Source of the DNA: Pyxicephalus adspersus | Taxonomy: Eukaryota; Chordata; Amphibia; Anura; Pyxicephalidae | DNA: 64,000 bases | Reading direction: 5' to 3' | NCBI RefSeq assembly: GCF_032062135.1 | Contig: NC_092861.1 | Coordinates: 57,261,574-57,325,573 of the forward strand | Shown here: positions 12,201 to 21,762 of the stretch, piece after piece | How the letters are laid out: the number at the start of each line of letters is the position of its first letter | How positions within the stretch are numbered: position 1 is the first letter of the stretch | Program-made: the position numbers and the translations under genes | Notes under the pieces: model-generated | The model's database searches: none | Told to the model about the DNA's origin: nothing | The model's input: only the letters and a program-made list of their open reading frames with translations

Positions 12201-13692
12201 ATAAACACGTGTTGACTAATGCTGAAATATGCAACAGTTGTTCACATAGTAGGCCATTATAGGTGATAGTTACATGATTAGTCATTATAATGTATTTATT
12301 ATATTCAAATCTGAAAAGAGGAGGATAAAAGTCAGGATCCAAGGCTTAGAAAGGGTAATTTATTGCAATAACGAGAAGAGAAAAGCAGTATTGTACTAGA
12401 CATGCATTCAATGGGTTTAGCCAAGAACAAAGCTTTGTTGCGTCTTAGCTCACTGATTTATCCACATGAAGGAGAAGTCTGGCTGGGACCAAGGAGCCTT
12501 TCACCTAATGTGATGTAATGATGTGTATTTGTTAATGTAGCAGTGACTTTTCCCCCTAAAGGCATTTGTTAGCCAATTACAAAACTTATGTTGGAATACA
12601 TTAATGATTAACAATGCATTACCCACTGCTTACCCTAAACTCATTGCTGGAAGCAAGTTTTCTAAATTCTTCAAGAAACCAAATCTTGATCTGTCAGAAA
12701 AACATTCAAATGCATTTACAGGGCTAATAGTCCTTAAAAGCAGAATAAAAGATTAACTTAAAATGCATTAATACTGCAATTCAGGTACATGACTATGTAT
12801 GTAACAATATACTCTTGCAAGTTTTGTGTTTATAATCAAAATAATTACAGATTCAGTGTGCCATTTATACAGCTGGGGATCCATGATCCTGATTCCTGCT
12901 CTGCCAGATCAGATCCACCTCACATTTACTGTAGTAGCCTGCAGTGTTTTATGGGTTATTTCCACATTTCTTCTTTCCCGCTTATGTTTTCAGCTGTTGG
13001 CAGTTTTGCAACAGAGATGGCTGGCTAACGGTAAAGAAACAGCTGTTTTGTTAATATTTGACATTATGCTAATGCGATTTTAAGAGCTTTACATGTGAAA
13101 GTGAGCAATTTGAAAGCTGTCCCAGACACTCAGCAGCCTGTGTTTTTGTAGAGAAATACCTTTAATACTGCCATGACAGCCCTTTGAGCCAAGTGCTCTG
13201 GCAACCTGATACAAAACATGGCAAAGGGCATTTTATTATGGCTTATCTTATTATAGATGTAATGACCGATATAATTAACATAAGCCATGGTCAAAATTTT
13301 TGGGTGTGAGCACATACCAAGTAGTAGAGTTGACATCAAAATGTATTTTCTGTGCATTAACACTTTTGAATATTTTTGAATTTTTTAACCACCTAATTTA
13401 GTAGAGTACTCAATGTGTAGCAATTTAACCAGGACAATGACCACCAGGTAAACTTTCGGAAAATTAAATACTGCCTGATTATACAAATGAATAATCAACA
13501 TTTAGCTCTACAGCCTTTCATAGCACAGGTAATTCAAAGACAGAGTGTTTCATCCTTCTTTCCAATGAGGAGAAACCTGACTCGTGCATCAAAAGTAGAT
13601 TTACAGATGAATTCATATTAGAGGTCTTGGGCAAGTATTCTGACAAAGTATTGGTTTTGTGAAAACTGAGGTGACATGCCTGTCATCGATAA
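9201..13692. other. AT-rich interval without recognisable genes
   Basis: No convincing coding region. A GC-richer patch at 10820-11060 includes a run of at least nine G near 10920 and looks like an unassigned repeat fragment. A 114-codon plus-strand frame at 11918-12262 has no recognisable motif. Confidence 0.4.
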
Positions 13693-13987
13693 CAGTGGTC
13701 GCCAACCTTTTCGGTCCTGCGGACCACTAAAATTACTGGCTCGGGACCGCACATGCGTGGGGAGCCGTGTGAAACCTCCCCCATAGTGATGTCATAATGG
13801 CATAACCGCACCCACTTTGTCATTGCAATTCTGAGCCTGCAATGGGAGAGTGGGCGGGTTGTGTAAAGACGGCGGCTCTGGCCGGTGTGCCAACGGGGTC
13901 CTCCTCCTGACCCTGCTCGGGGTGGGGCACCGCCCAGAGCCACGGACCACAAAAATTTTCTTACGAATCACTGGTTGGTGACCTCTG
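13693..13987. mobile_element. hAT-like MITE
   Basis: Terminal inverted repeats CAGTGGTCGCCAACC (left) and CAGAGGTCACCAACC (right end, reverse complement) match at 13 of 15 positions. The flanking 8-mers ATCGATAA and ATCTAGGA match at 5 of 8, consistent with a decayed 8-bp target duplication typical of hAT elements. The interior is GC-rich and CpG-containing and encodes no transposase. Confidence 0.75.
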
Positions 13988-15884
13988 ATCTAGGATAAGG
14001 TCTGTGGCAAAGTTGTATGGCCAGTGGGGTGACGACTGTTCTCCTTTGTGGGGAGCTGTGAAGAGGTCCAGTCCAACACTGAGTAGAGTAGATGAAGGCA
14101 GGGAAAAGGCCCAAAATGAGTGCATAGGTAGCTTGAAGAAGAACAAGAAAGGAAATAGACTCATTATCCAGCACATTTACCAACATCTGAATAGACAGGT
14201 TCAGAAAAAGATGGGTCTACAACACAGGATGGTGCCATCAACCATTGAGATCTGTAGTTGTTGTATTAGGGATTCTACCAACGAGGCGTACTGTTTTGAC
14301 AGTGGAAGAAGATGTAAAGTTGCCAGCAGTCCCAGAACTATTGACTGCATCCAAGGTAACAATGAAATTCTTATGGTGCAGCTCCACAATAATGCGGGAC
14401 ATTGGAAAGAGGGGTTAACCAAGGGATCAAACATGCCACTCTCAAGGTTTCAAGCCATGGGGCATTTATTCATAAAATGTTGATTTCTGAAAAAAACATG
14501 CTTCTATCTTATAAAACTGTAAAAGCAATTTACCTTTCTCTGGTCAGCTTCCGACATCTACTTGGTGCCTTAATACCCTAAGAACAACCAATGTGTTTTG
14601 CTTCCTGACATAACGTCTTTTGATTGACTGTTGCACTGTGATTTTAGAGAAGAACCCTTTGTATATTTAACAAACCAAAAGGGAGCAAATAGTGGAAGTT
14701 GATGGTTAGAGTTTAGAAATACTTTAAGGCATAATTACATTTGTCTGTTTTGCTTGTGGTAATGCACATTATAATGTACAGTTTATTTTGAATGTGCTGT
14801 TAGTATACCAGAGTGGACCGAGGTATTTACTTGTACCATATTTTTTCTGATGCAGTGCACCAGAGTACACACTCTAGTGAGAATATTACTATGATTATAT
14901 TATGCTTTTTTATAATTCTGCAAATGTTTTTTATAATTGTTCTACCCTATCACAGCCTTACCATTAATCACTAAAAATGACATTCAATTTGTCAATAAAC
15001 AGATTTGTATGAAGGTAAATACACTATCATTTACATAGACTGCCCATAGTCCATAATTACTATTTTGTTTTTGACACTTGCATAAACTAAATAAATTAGT
15101 TTTGATTAGCTATCACATTATCACTTTCATGCGTGTTAACATATTGGCCCACTTTGAATTCCATAGATCTTCAATACCCATCACAGTTATGCATCTAAAG
15201 ACTCTGTTGTTGCTGTTTAGCCTATATTTATTCCTACAAGTACCCTGACATCCCACAGGGAGGCCTATCTGTTTCATTTGGACTGAAATTCCTAATCCCA
15301 GGAGTCTTTAGACAGCCACAGAATTAATTCCTGGAGTCATTCTATTCAGAATGAGTAAGTGGAAAAGTGAAGGCACACAGTATAATCAGCATACAGCTAT
15401 CGTACAGCAGCAGCTGCTGCCTGGAATAAACTCAGACAGCTCCAAGCATCAAGCATATTTCTCTCCTTGGTCCGTGTTCCTGAATTCCTTTTCACGCTGC
15501 TTCATTCATCTGTCTTCCACAATAACCATGTAAACTGCTGTACGGCTGTATTTAACCTACGTCAGGTCAATGAATTCGGCATAAACAACTACTCACAACT
15601 GACAGGTGTTTGACAGGTTAAGTAATGGAATAGTTTACAGTGGATGCAGAATGCATTAATGGACAAACCTGCAGACTCAATAATTAAGTATAGTGAAACC
15701 TATGGAAACCACATTGGTAAGGTTTTCTAGAAAAGTGTAAGGCCAAGCAACAAGTACAATTTCCAAGTGAGCTGCTAATGTTATCCTAGAAACCCTATAA
15801 ATTTGCAAATCACAAAAAGCATTTGCTTTGGCCTATTCAATAAATACCACAATAAACAAATCATATAAAATAACTTGACTGGAG
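13988..15884. other. Interval without recognised genes; one 159-codon frame of unknown status
   Basis: A plus-strand frame at 14004-14483 (159 codons) starts 16 bp after the hAT MITE. It is basic near the middle (SLKKNKKGNR) and cysteine-containing (CSCC), but I recognise no domain. Two minus-strand frames overlap it, and base composition alone could yield it. The remainder is AT-rich with no visible repeat family. Confidence 0.35.
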
Positions 15885-16290
15885 CAAAACAGATACCGCA
15901 GCCTTCCAACCAAAACCCCAACACACCGTATGTTATCCTAAACTAACATTTTCACAAACCATTGAGACTCCATACCAAGGATGGGTCCCCAATTCCACCA
16001 TTACACTGTACCAATGACCACTACCCCTCAAGGGCCTCCACCGCTCGCTCCAAAACTCCAGTGCACAAACCCCAAAAAACACAAACAATCTTACTCACAA
16101 AAATAAAATAAATGGGTGGTTGGGAAACTTTTCTTGGCATCCTCTCTAATCTAATGGCCTCACTACTTCTTATTCCTGACCTTTTAACAGCTTAAACCAT
16201 CCTTCATGTCCAACTCCCTTTAAGCCAACCCTTCTAACTTCCGAAACTAAAAAATTAACCTTGTCCTGGCCTGCTCCTTCTGCTCAGTCA
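15885..16290. other. A/C-rich strand-asymmetric segment
   Basis: The plus strand is strongly enriched in A and C (amino bases), with many CCAAAAC, AACCCC and CACAAAC words, unlike its neighbours. It looks like an unassigned repeat or the untranslated part of a retroelement; no coding frame was found. Confidence 0.4.
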
Positions 16291-17136
16291 TACCTGCTGT
16301 CCTCTATGCTTCTTTCCTCGCATTACAGGCCAATTTTTTTTTACTTTTAAAAAACATTAAAATACATGTAAATCTGTACAAACATTTTTATTAGCCCCCC
16401 TGTATAGTCCCAATAATGTGGCAATTATAATCCCCTGTTGCTGAATTCAGAGCAGAGCTGGCACTCATATAGACTGTGCCTGATTGTACTGCAATAGGAT
16501 GAAAAATTGCTGTACGGGGATTAGGGGGATAGCTATTAGCAAACAGCTCATTTAGCACCTGGCTACACCCAGTTCCATGTTGGCTTTTAAAGTGAACCTT
16601 TGCTTTGTCTGTACCAAATGTAATATAAATAATATCTCTGTGTGGCTTTTTGGAAATTGTAAAATGGAAAACTGACCTTTAAGCCCCATCAAACAAAATG
16701 TTATGTGCAGAACGTGGCTCCTTATTTAAAAAAAAAAAAAAACTATGTTAATATTTATAGACAGATCATAATTTTTGAGATGCTGAAGTAGTAAAGTGAG
16801 AACCTTACTTATTTTGCTTCATGGATATTTACATTCTTGGCAACCACAACACCAGACATTGTTATGCTACTTTTACTTGACAGAAACACTTTTGTCTAGA
16901 CTGATATACACATTCACAGCGTTGTTCACTCTATATAGGTATGGACATTCCTGAAATATAATTTTACACAGTCATTTAAATAGAGATAATACACAATACT
17001 TCATACGGCACTAGATGCTAAGTGTCTGTAAGTGGCTGTGAGCGCCATTACTTTAAAATCATAATTATCAGTAAATACAAGAATATGGCTTGACAAAAAA
17101 CCCCACAAAAAATCGTAAAAGAAAAACATTCTAACA
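16291..17136. other. AT-rich interval, possible unassigned repeat
   Basis: The segment from about 16320 to 16610 has repeat-like texture (T-run, then CAGAGCAGAGCTGGCACTC-type sequence), but I cannot assign it. An A-run lies at about 16729-16741. No coding potential. Confidence 0.3.
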
Positions 17137-17362
17137 AAAGAAGTTTGTGCCAACGTCCCCTCTGGGTACTCTGGTTTCCAAAAAAAGATGCAGTTAAGTT
17201 AATTTGCTTCCCCCCAAAACTGGTTTTAGACTGTAATAAATACATATGACTATGATAGGTACATTAGATTGTGAGCCCTTTGGGGAACAGCTCATGACAT
17301 GACTATAGACTTTGTACTGCGTAATATGTCAGTGCTATATATAAATACTGTGCAATAATATC
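17137..17362 (+). mobile_element. tRNA-derived SINE, 5'-truncated copy
   Basis: Carries the body and 3' tail of the SINE present in full at 32446-32780 and 54826-55129: CTCTGGTTTCC, GTTAAGTTAATTTGCTTCC, AGATTGTGAGCC, then GTAATATGTCAGTGCTATA and ATAAATACTG. The tRNA-like head with A and B boxes is absent. Confidence 0.75.
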
Positions 17363-17655
17363 ACTGGTTAATGCATTTTTGGTTGAGTTAGATCTTTTAC
17401 TTGTTTTTAACTAATTTTTGAGTGGTGAATCCAGAAATGACCCTAGTTTTTTGCTATCACATCTAGTTTTTACAATACAGGGTACCCTCCATTTTTGTCA
17501 AAAAACATACACACTTTACATACAATGAAAAAATAATGAAATAATAACTTGAATGTACTGTTTATTTAAATTTATTTTGTTCATGTAAAGGATTTATTCT
17601 TACTCTATGACATTTTATTTACAGTAAAACATTTGAAAATTATTCGGGTAAGCGG
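17363..17655. other. Downstream flank of the unnamed mobile-element pseudogene
   Basis: AT-rich noncoding sequence just 3' of the minus-strand pseudogene. It may be part of the same element, but no terminal inverted repeat pairing it with sequence beyond 19218 was found by eye. Confidence 0.3.
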
Positions 17656-19218
17656 TTAAGATAAAAGTTTACGCTTATAGCTTTTGCTGGAGTGTTCAGT
17701 GTAAGGACAATCGCGCCGGAAGCTCCAACAATAGTCAGCCATCATATGTACATCCCATCTACCCTGATACCATCTTTTCATGACCTTCAAATCTTGGTGG
17801 AATCGTTCACCTTGCTCATCACTCACTCACTGCACCAAGGTTTTCCGGGAAGTTAGAAAGATGGCTATGCAGAAAATGCACCTTGATGCTCATATTGCAA
17901 CCAAGCATTTTGTAGCTCTCCAAGAGTTTCTGGACAATTTCTGTGTAATTATTATTATTGTGTGTTTCCAAGAAAGTCCTCGACAATGGCTTTGAATGAT
18001 AACAAAGCATTCTTTTCGACTTCTGACGTTGTCCTGCTGAAATGTTCATCTTTGATGAGCTGCCTTTATTTTTTCAAATGACAGGCTAGGAAATGTCAAA
18101 ATGAGGTACTTGAAACTGTCTCCTTCAGTTGGCAAAGCTTTAATGAACTGCTTCATCAGACTGAGTTTCATGTGCCAAGGCGGGTTATATAATAATCTTT
18201 CTATCAACAAGTGGCTCATGTAGAATGTTTGGATCCCCTGGTTTTAGGGCAGATCTTGGAGGCCAATTCCTTTCCACTCAATGCCTCTCACAAGCTCTGC
18301 TGTCCCACATGCACAGATAACAGGGATACTTGGTGTATCCGCATTGCTGACCACGAAGGAAGCATACCATTTTAAGGTCAACACAGATGACCCAATTGTG
18401 TTGGTGATATTGCAACAACTCAATTACTCTCTTTATGTCTGCATATTCTTCACAAAGAAAAACTGTAAGGACTGACCCAAATAAATTGCCATTGAAGGTC
18501 AACACACTTTAAGCTCCACTTTGAGCTATCAATAAATAGACACCATTCAGTTGAGTTACAGATGGGAATTCCCAATCTATGTTATGGCAATACACAAAGC
18601 CACTGTCATTTCTAAAGTACTGCAGAAATGCAGTTTCTCTTGTTCGAAAGTACGATAAATTTTCTTCTTTTTGAAGTAAGTTTTTCTCACGCAGTCTTGA
18701 TGCTAGGAGTTCTGAAACCTTCTTCGATAGTCCCAAATCACTCAACTCATGCTGATCAAATCTCTTACGAACCTCTAATGAGTCTTATTCAATTTAAAAC
18801 TCTTCATCATTGTTGTCACCTAGTTCATCACCATAATCTTGTTCTTCAAGAGAGGGTAGTGTTATGAAACCCGGCACTGGGATTTCATTTGAATGAGCAA
18901 CTGGGTGTATAGCCGATGGTAGACTGGGATATTCTGTTACATTTATTTTTCTTGTTATATCCTGAAGTTTTCACTAAACAAAAGTAACAGTCACTGAAAT
19001 GATCTTCTGGCTCTCGCCAAACCATGGGTTTACCAAATGACATACTGTTTGCGGCCCCAAAACTTATCTTTATCACCAAGTTTATCTTTGAAATATGCCA
19101 AATAGGCTCTATATATGTGCTGATGTTTGCCTTTTGACTAGGAATGGTGAAACTATATATAACAAAATGAATCAGGGTTCTTTAGGCACTTACGATGAGA
19201 AACAGCAGAGCCAGACAT
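17656..19218 (-). pseudogene. Degraded near full-length gene of an unnamed, widely scattered animal protein family (probable mobile element)
   Basis: The reading starts at an ATG at 19216-19218 and ends at TAA at 17656-17658, about 520 codons with no sign of introns. Motifs in order, across several frames: NPDSFCYI (19156-19179), WREPEDHFSDCYFC (18978-19019), a Pro-rich then acidic stretch (about 18800-18945), LGLSKKVSELLASRL (18692-18736), NWVICVDLKM (18368-18397), YTKYPCYLCMWDSRA (18293-18337), HEPLVDR (about 18200-18220), LMKQFIKAL (18133-18165 region), HFLHSHLSNFPENLGAVS, DEQGERFHQDLKVM (17779-17820) and DYCWSFRRD. From memory, this order and wording match proteins annotated only as 'uncharacterized' in insects, cnidarians and other animals; I know no accepted name. 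Paired CxxC motifs suggest metal binding. Asp in VDLKM and Glu in GERF could belong to an RNase H-like nuclease, but that is inference. Lesions: stops at 19153-19155, 18794-18796 and 18785-18787, a nonsense change after CERH (near 18275), a 4-bp GTGA expansion before DEQGERF, and several frameshifts. It is not expressible as one protein. Confidence 0.85.
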
Positions 19219-20139
19219 GATCTGAAAGAAGGGAAATATGTGTGTAGTAGTGAAGTAGAAAAATACATTTTCCTTATTCACTAAGCAGAGCAGCGCACAA
19301 CCTCTGACCACACTGTCTTGCGTGTAAATACAAATCCATGCTATAGTAATGGCAATAATATAAGCGGTAGAGAAAAAACCTGATGTGATAGAAGAAAACT
19401 AATTGCACTTTCAGAATCAGCATACCTATTTTAGTGTAAATAAGCTTAAAAATTGAAGTCAACAAAAATGTGTTCAAAATTATTCCTCAGTGTAAAATTA
19501 TACAGTTTTGCTGGCTCTGGTCTAATGTGGAATACTGACTTAGGTACAAGGGTGGCAGGGTTTAGTTGGTACTTTGGGGTTGATAGAACACCTGTATAAT
19601 AGTGTGAATAGATCTACACTGCTGATAAAATATTTAGGATTTCAACACTGAAATCCCCATTCCATGATATGTGACTGCATGCCATACTAATCCTATGGCT
19701 TCACTAACCCAAAACAAATAAGCAGATCAAGGCTTCTGACCCCCACTCTGCTTTCACTAGCTCTTACCAGGCCAGTCATTTACTAAAACAGGGGTGGTAT
19801 ACTCCAGTCCTTGAGGGCAAGGATCTGGAAACGGTTAAATGTATGTAAAGCAGTAAATTGTGTAAAATGTGGTAAGGAGTGGCAGAAAATAACTCAGTAT
19901 AGGACAGGATCTGGGCAACCCTACAGTAGAAAGTTCAGCTGGGATAAAAGTAAGAACCCCAGAGATATCTTTACCACTATCCAAAATGATTTCCTCTAAA
20001 ATCCTAAATCCAAAGCCCCATAACACAGGGAACAATGGAATAGTGGTAATATGTCAAAGGTCCCCTTAACTACATGGTTAGTAAGCTCTAAAATGTATGT
20101 ACATATATTCTCATGTAATAATCAATTTCACATTTTTTT

Positions 20140-20560
20140 TTAAATAAGGATTTTTATATTTCCATAAATCTTGTCTTTAGTGTTTTAGCCTTTTGTGTTT
20201 TGCCGTGAAAGACAAATGACTCTTCAGCATTGACTTTCGATTTCAAAGGGCTTTCATGAAGGTAATTTGCTTTGCAAAGGTTAAATTTCCTTTAAATTTC
20301 TATTTTTAATTTGTATTCCATCAACAGCAACATCTGTCATTTCCTCCGATAATGAGTCATATAGCAGCGATTTTCAATTTGAGAGACAACATTCAGAGCA
20401 AATAACTGTTTTTTTCATACATAAATTGTTTAGTAAGCAGACCCTCTCTGTCCAATTAGCCATTTGTGCTTTTAAAATCAGCAGCAATACATTAACCATC
20501 AGAACATGATAATGTGAAAGATTAAAAAAATAATCACATCTTACAGTTTGCAGCATTTGG
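20140..20560. promoter_or_regulatory. Candidate conserved noncoding element (enhancer-like)
   Basis: Non-repetitive, moderately AT-rich sequence lacking frames but dense in homeodomain-type ATTA/TAAT cores and words such as CCAATTAGCCATTTGTGC and GATAATGAGTCATA. Its texture is that of developmental gene-desert enhancers in vertebrates. This is inference from pattern only; no alignment was possible. Confidence 0.25.
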
Positions 20561-20746
20561 GATAGTGTGATGTTTCTTAATGAAACTGTTCATTGAAAGA
20601 AAGACTTTATGTTAATATATAACGTTTGTAGAACATGTGATTTTTTGTGCATAGAAGTCATTCAAATACATTTTATATGAGTATGAGTATATCATATATT
20701 AGTAATCTAAAGAAAATTTTATGTTAGGCTGATTTGTACTATTATT

Positions 20747-20780
20747 ACTATTATGTACTATAATACTATTATGTACTATA
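20747..20780. repeat. Two-copy 18-bp tandem repeat
   Basis: ACTATTATGTACTATAAT is followed by a second copy lacking the last two bases. Confidence 0.85.
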
Positions 20781-21327
20781 AATGATGCATAATAATGTAT
20801 GTACCAACATAATTCTGTATCAAATATCAAGCAGTTAGGCTATTTTACAAAATGAAGCAAAGTAAGTATTTTGAATGCTAATACAATTTCAAATGAGCCT
20901 TTCCATGTGTGGTCTCTGTGAAGGTAAATAGGTGGGGCTGTACATGGGCCTCTGAAAATTGCAGACCACCCTATGTAAAGCCCACATGTGATCCTGAGTG
21001 TCTGTGATTGAAGAGACCAAAAATTGCAAAAACTCATGAAATGGGTCCTTAGGGCTGAGGAAGAAAGTCTAGATGATCCAGGACATTCTTCAGCCAGGGT
21101 GTTCTCCTACTTACTGCAATTTTTAATGCTAAAGATAACAGTGCAAAGTGCAGTCAATACAGGAGAATAATCTGCAAGTCTTAAAGTTTTGAGTGATGTT
21201 AGATTCCTTGTCCACTTTGGGCTGTAGTTCCTTCAACCAACCTCTGTGTCCTAGAGTAACCAAAAGGTTGGTAGAGGAAATCCCAGAGCAAAGTATCTAA
21301 CGTTCCTAGTGCTTAATGCAAAATACC

Positions 21328-21762
21328 TTTAAAGCGTAAGTAAACCCAAAACAAAAATTTGCACTTGCCTTCAATCCGACGGATCAGTCTATCCGTCGGG
21401 AAGTTTGTTCCATCGGGACCCGCATCGTCCCGGTATCTGTCTTTGGCCCGGTGTAGAGGGTCCGGTCACAACATCTTCTTCTGTTTTCTTCTGCGTTCTT
21501 CTTCCTACGTCACCTGCACAGTGTAAGATTGGGTGACGTAGATTGGGAAAAAACTTGCCGATCTCACTGCACATGTTCTGGCATGTGCAGAAGGTGCAGC
21601 CAAGAGCCTCCCAGGATGGGTGATGTAGGTATCCCGGGAGGCTCTGCACTCGCATTATTTTATTTTTTTTAAAAAAGGGTATTGCACTTAAAAAAACACA
21701 AAGAAACAAAATTTTTACTTTAAATAAAAGGATTGTCTAACCTGAGTTTAGGTATGTTTTAG
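21328..21762. mobile_element. MITE family A, copy 2
   Basis: The left end TTTAAAGCGTAAGTAAACCC pairs with the right end, whose reverse complement reads CTAAAACATACCTAAACTC. The interior holds paired words: TCCGACGGATCAG with ATCCGTCGGG, TACGTCACC with GGTGACGTA, CTGCACATG with CATGTGCAG, and GAGCCTCCCAGGAT with ATCCCGGGAGGCTC. No transposase. Same family as 8838, 35508 and 56689. Confidence 0.75.

Larger units (their letters stand above)
19219..21327. other. Interval without genes; contains a candidate conserved noncoding segment
   Basis: No coding region recognised. Near 19789 a CAGGGGTGGTATACTCC word followed by AGTCCTTGAGGGC resembles one terminal repeat of a hAT element without a partner. 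20140-20560 is listed separately. A short tandem repeat lies at 20747-20780. Confidence 0.4.

Noticed and set aside
19789..19830. hAT-type end CAGGGGTGGTATACTCC
   Set aside because: No partner terminal repeat was found downstream, so it is mentioned in the interval note but not called as an element.
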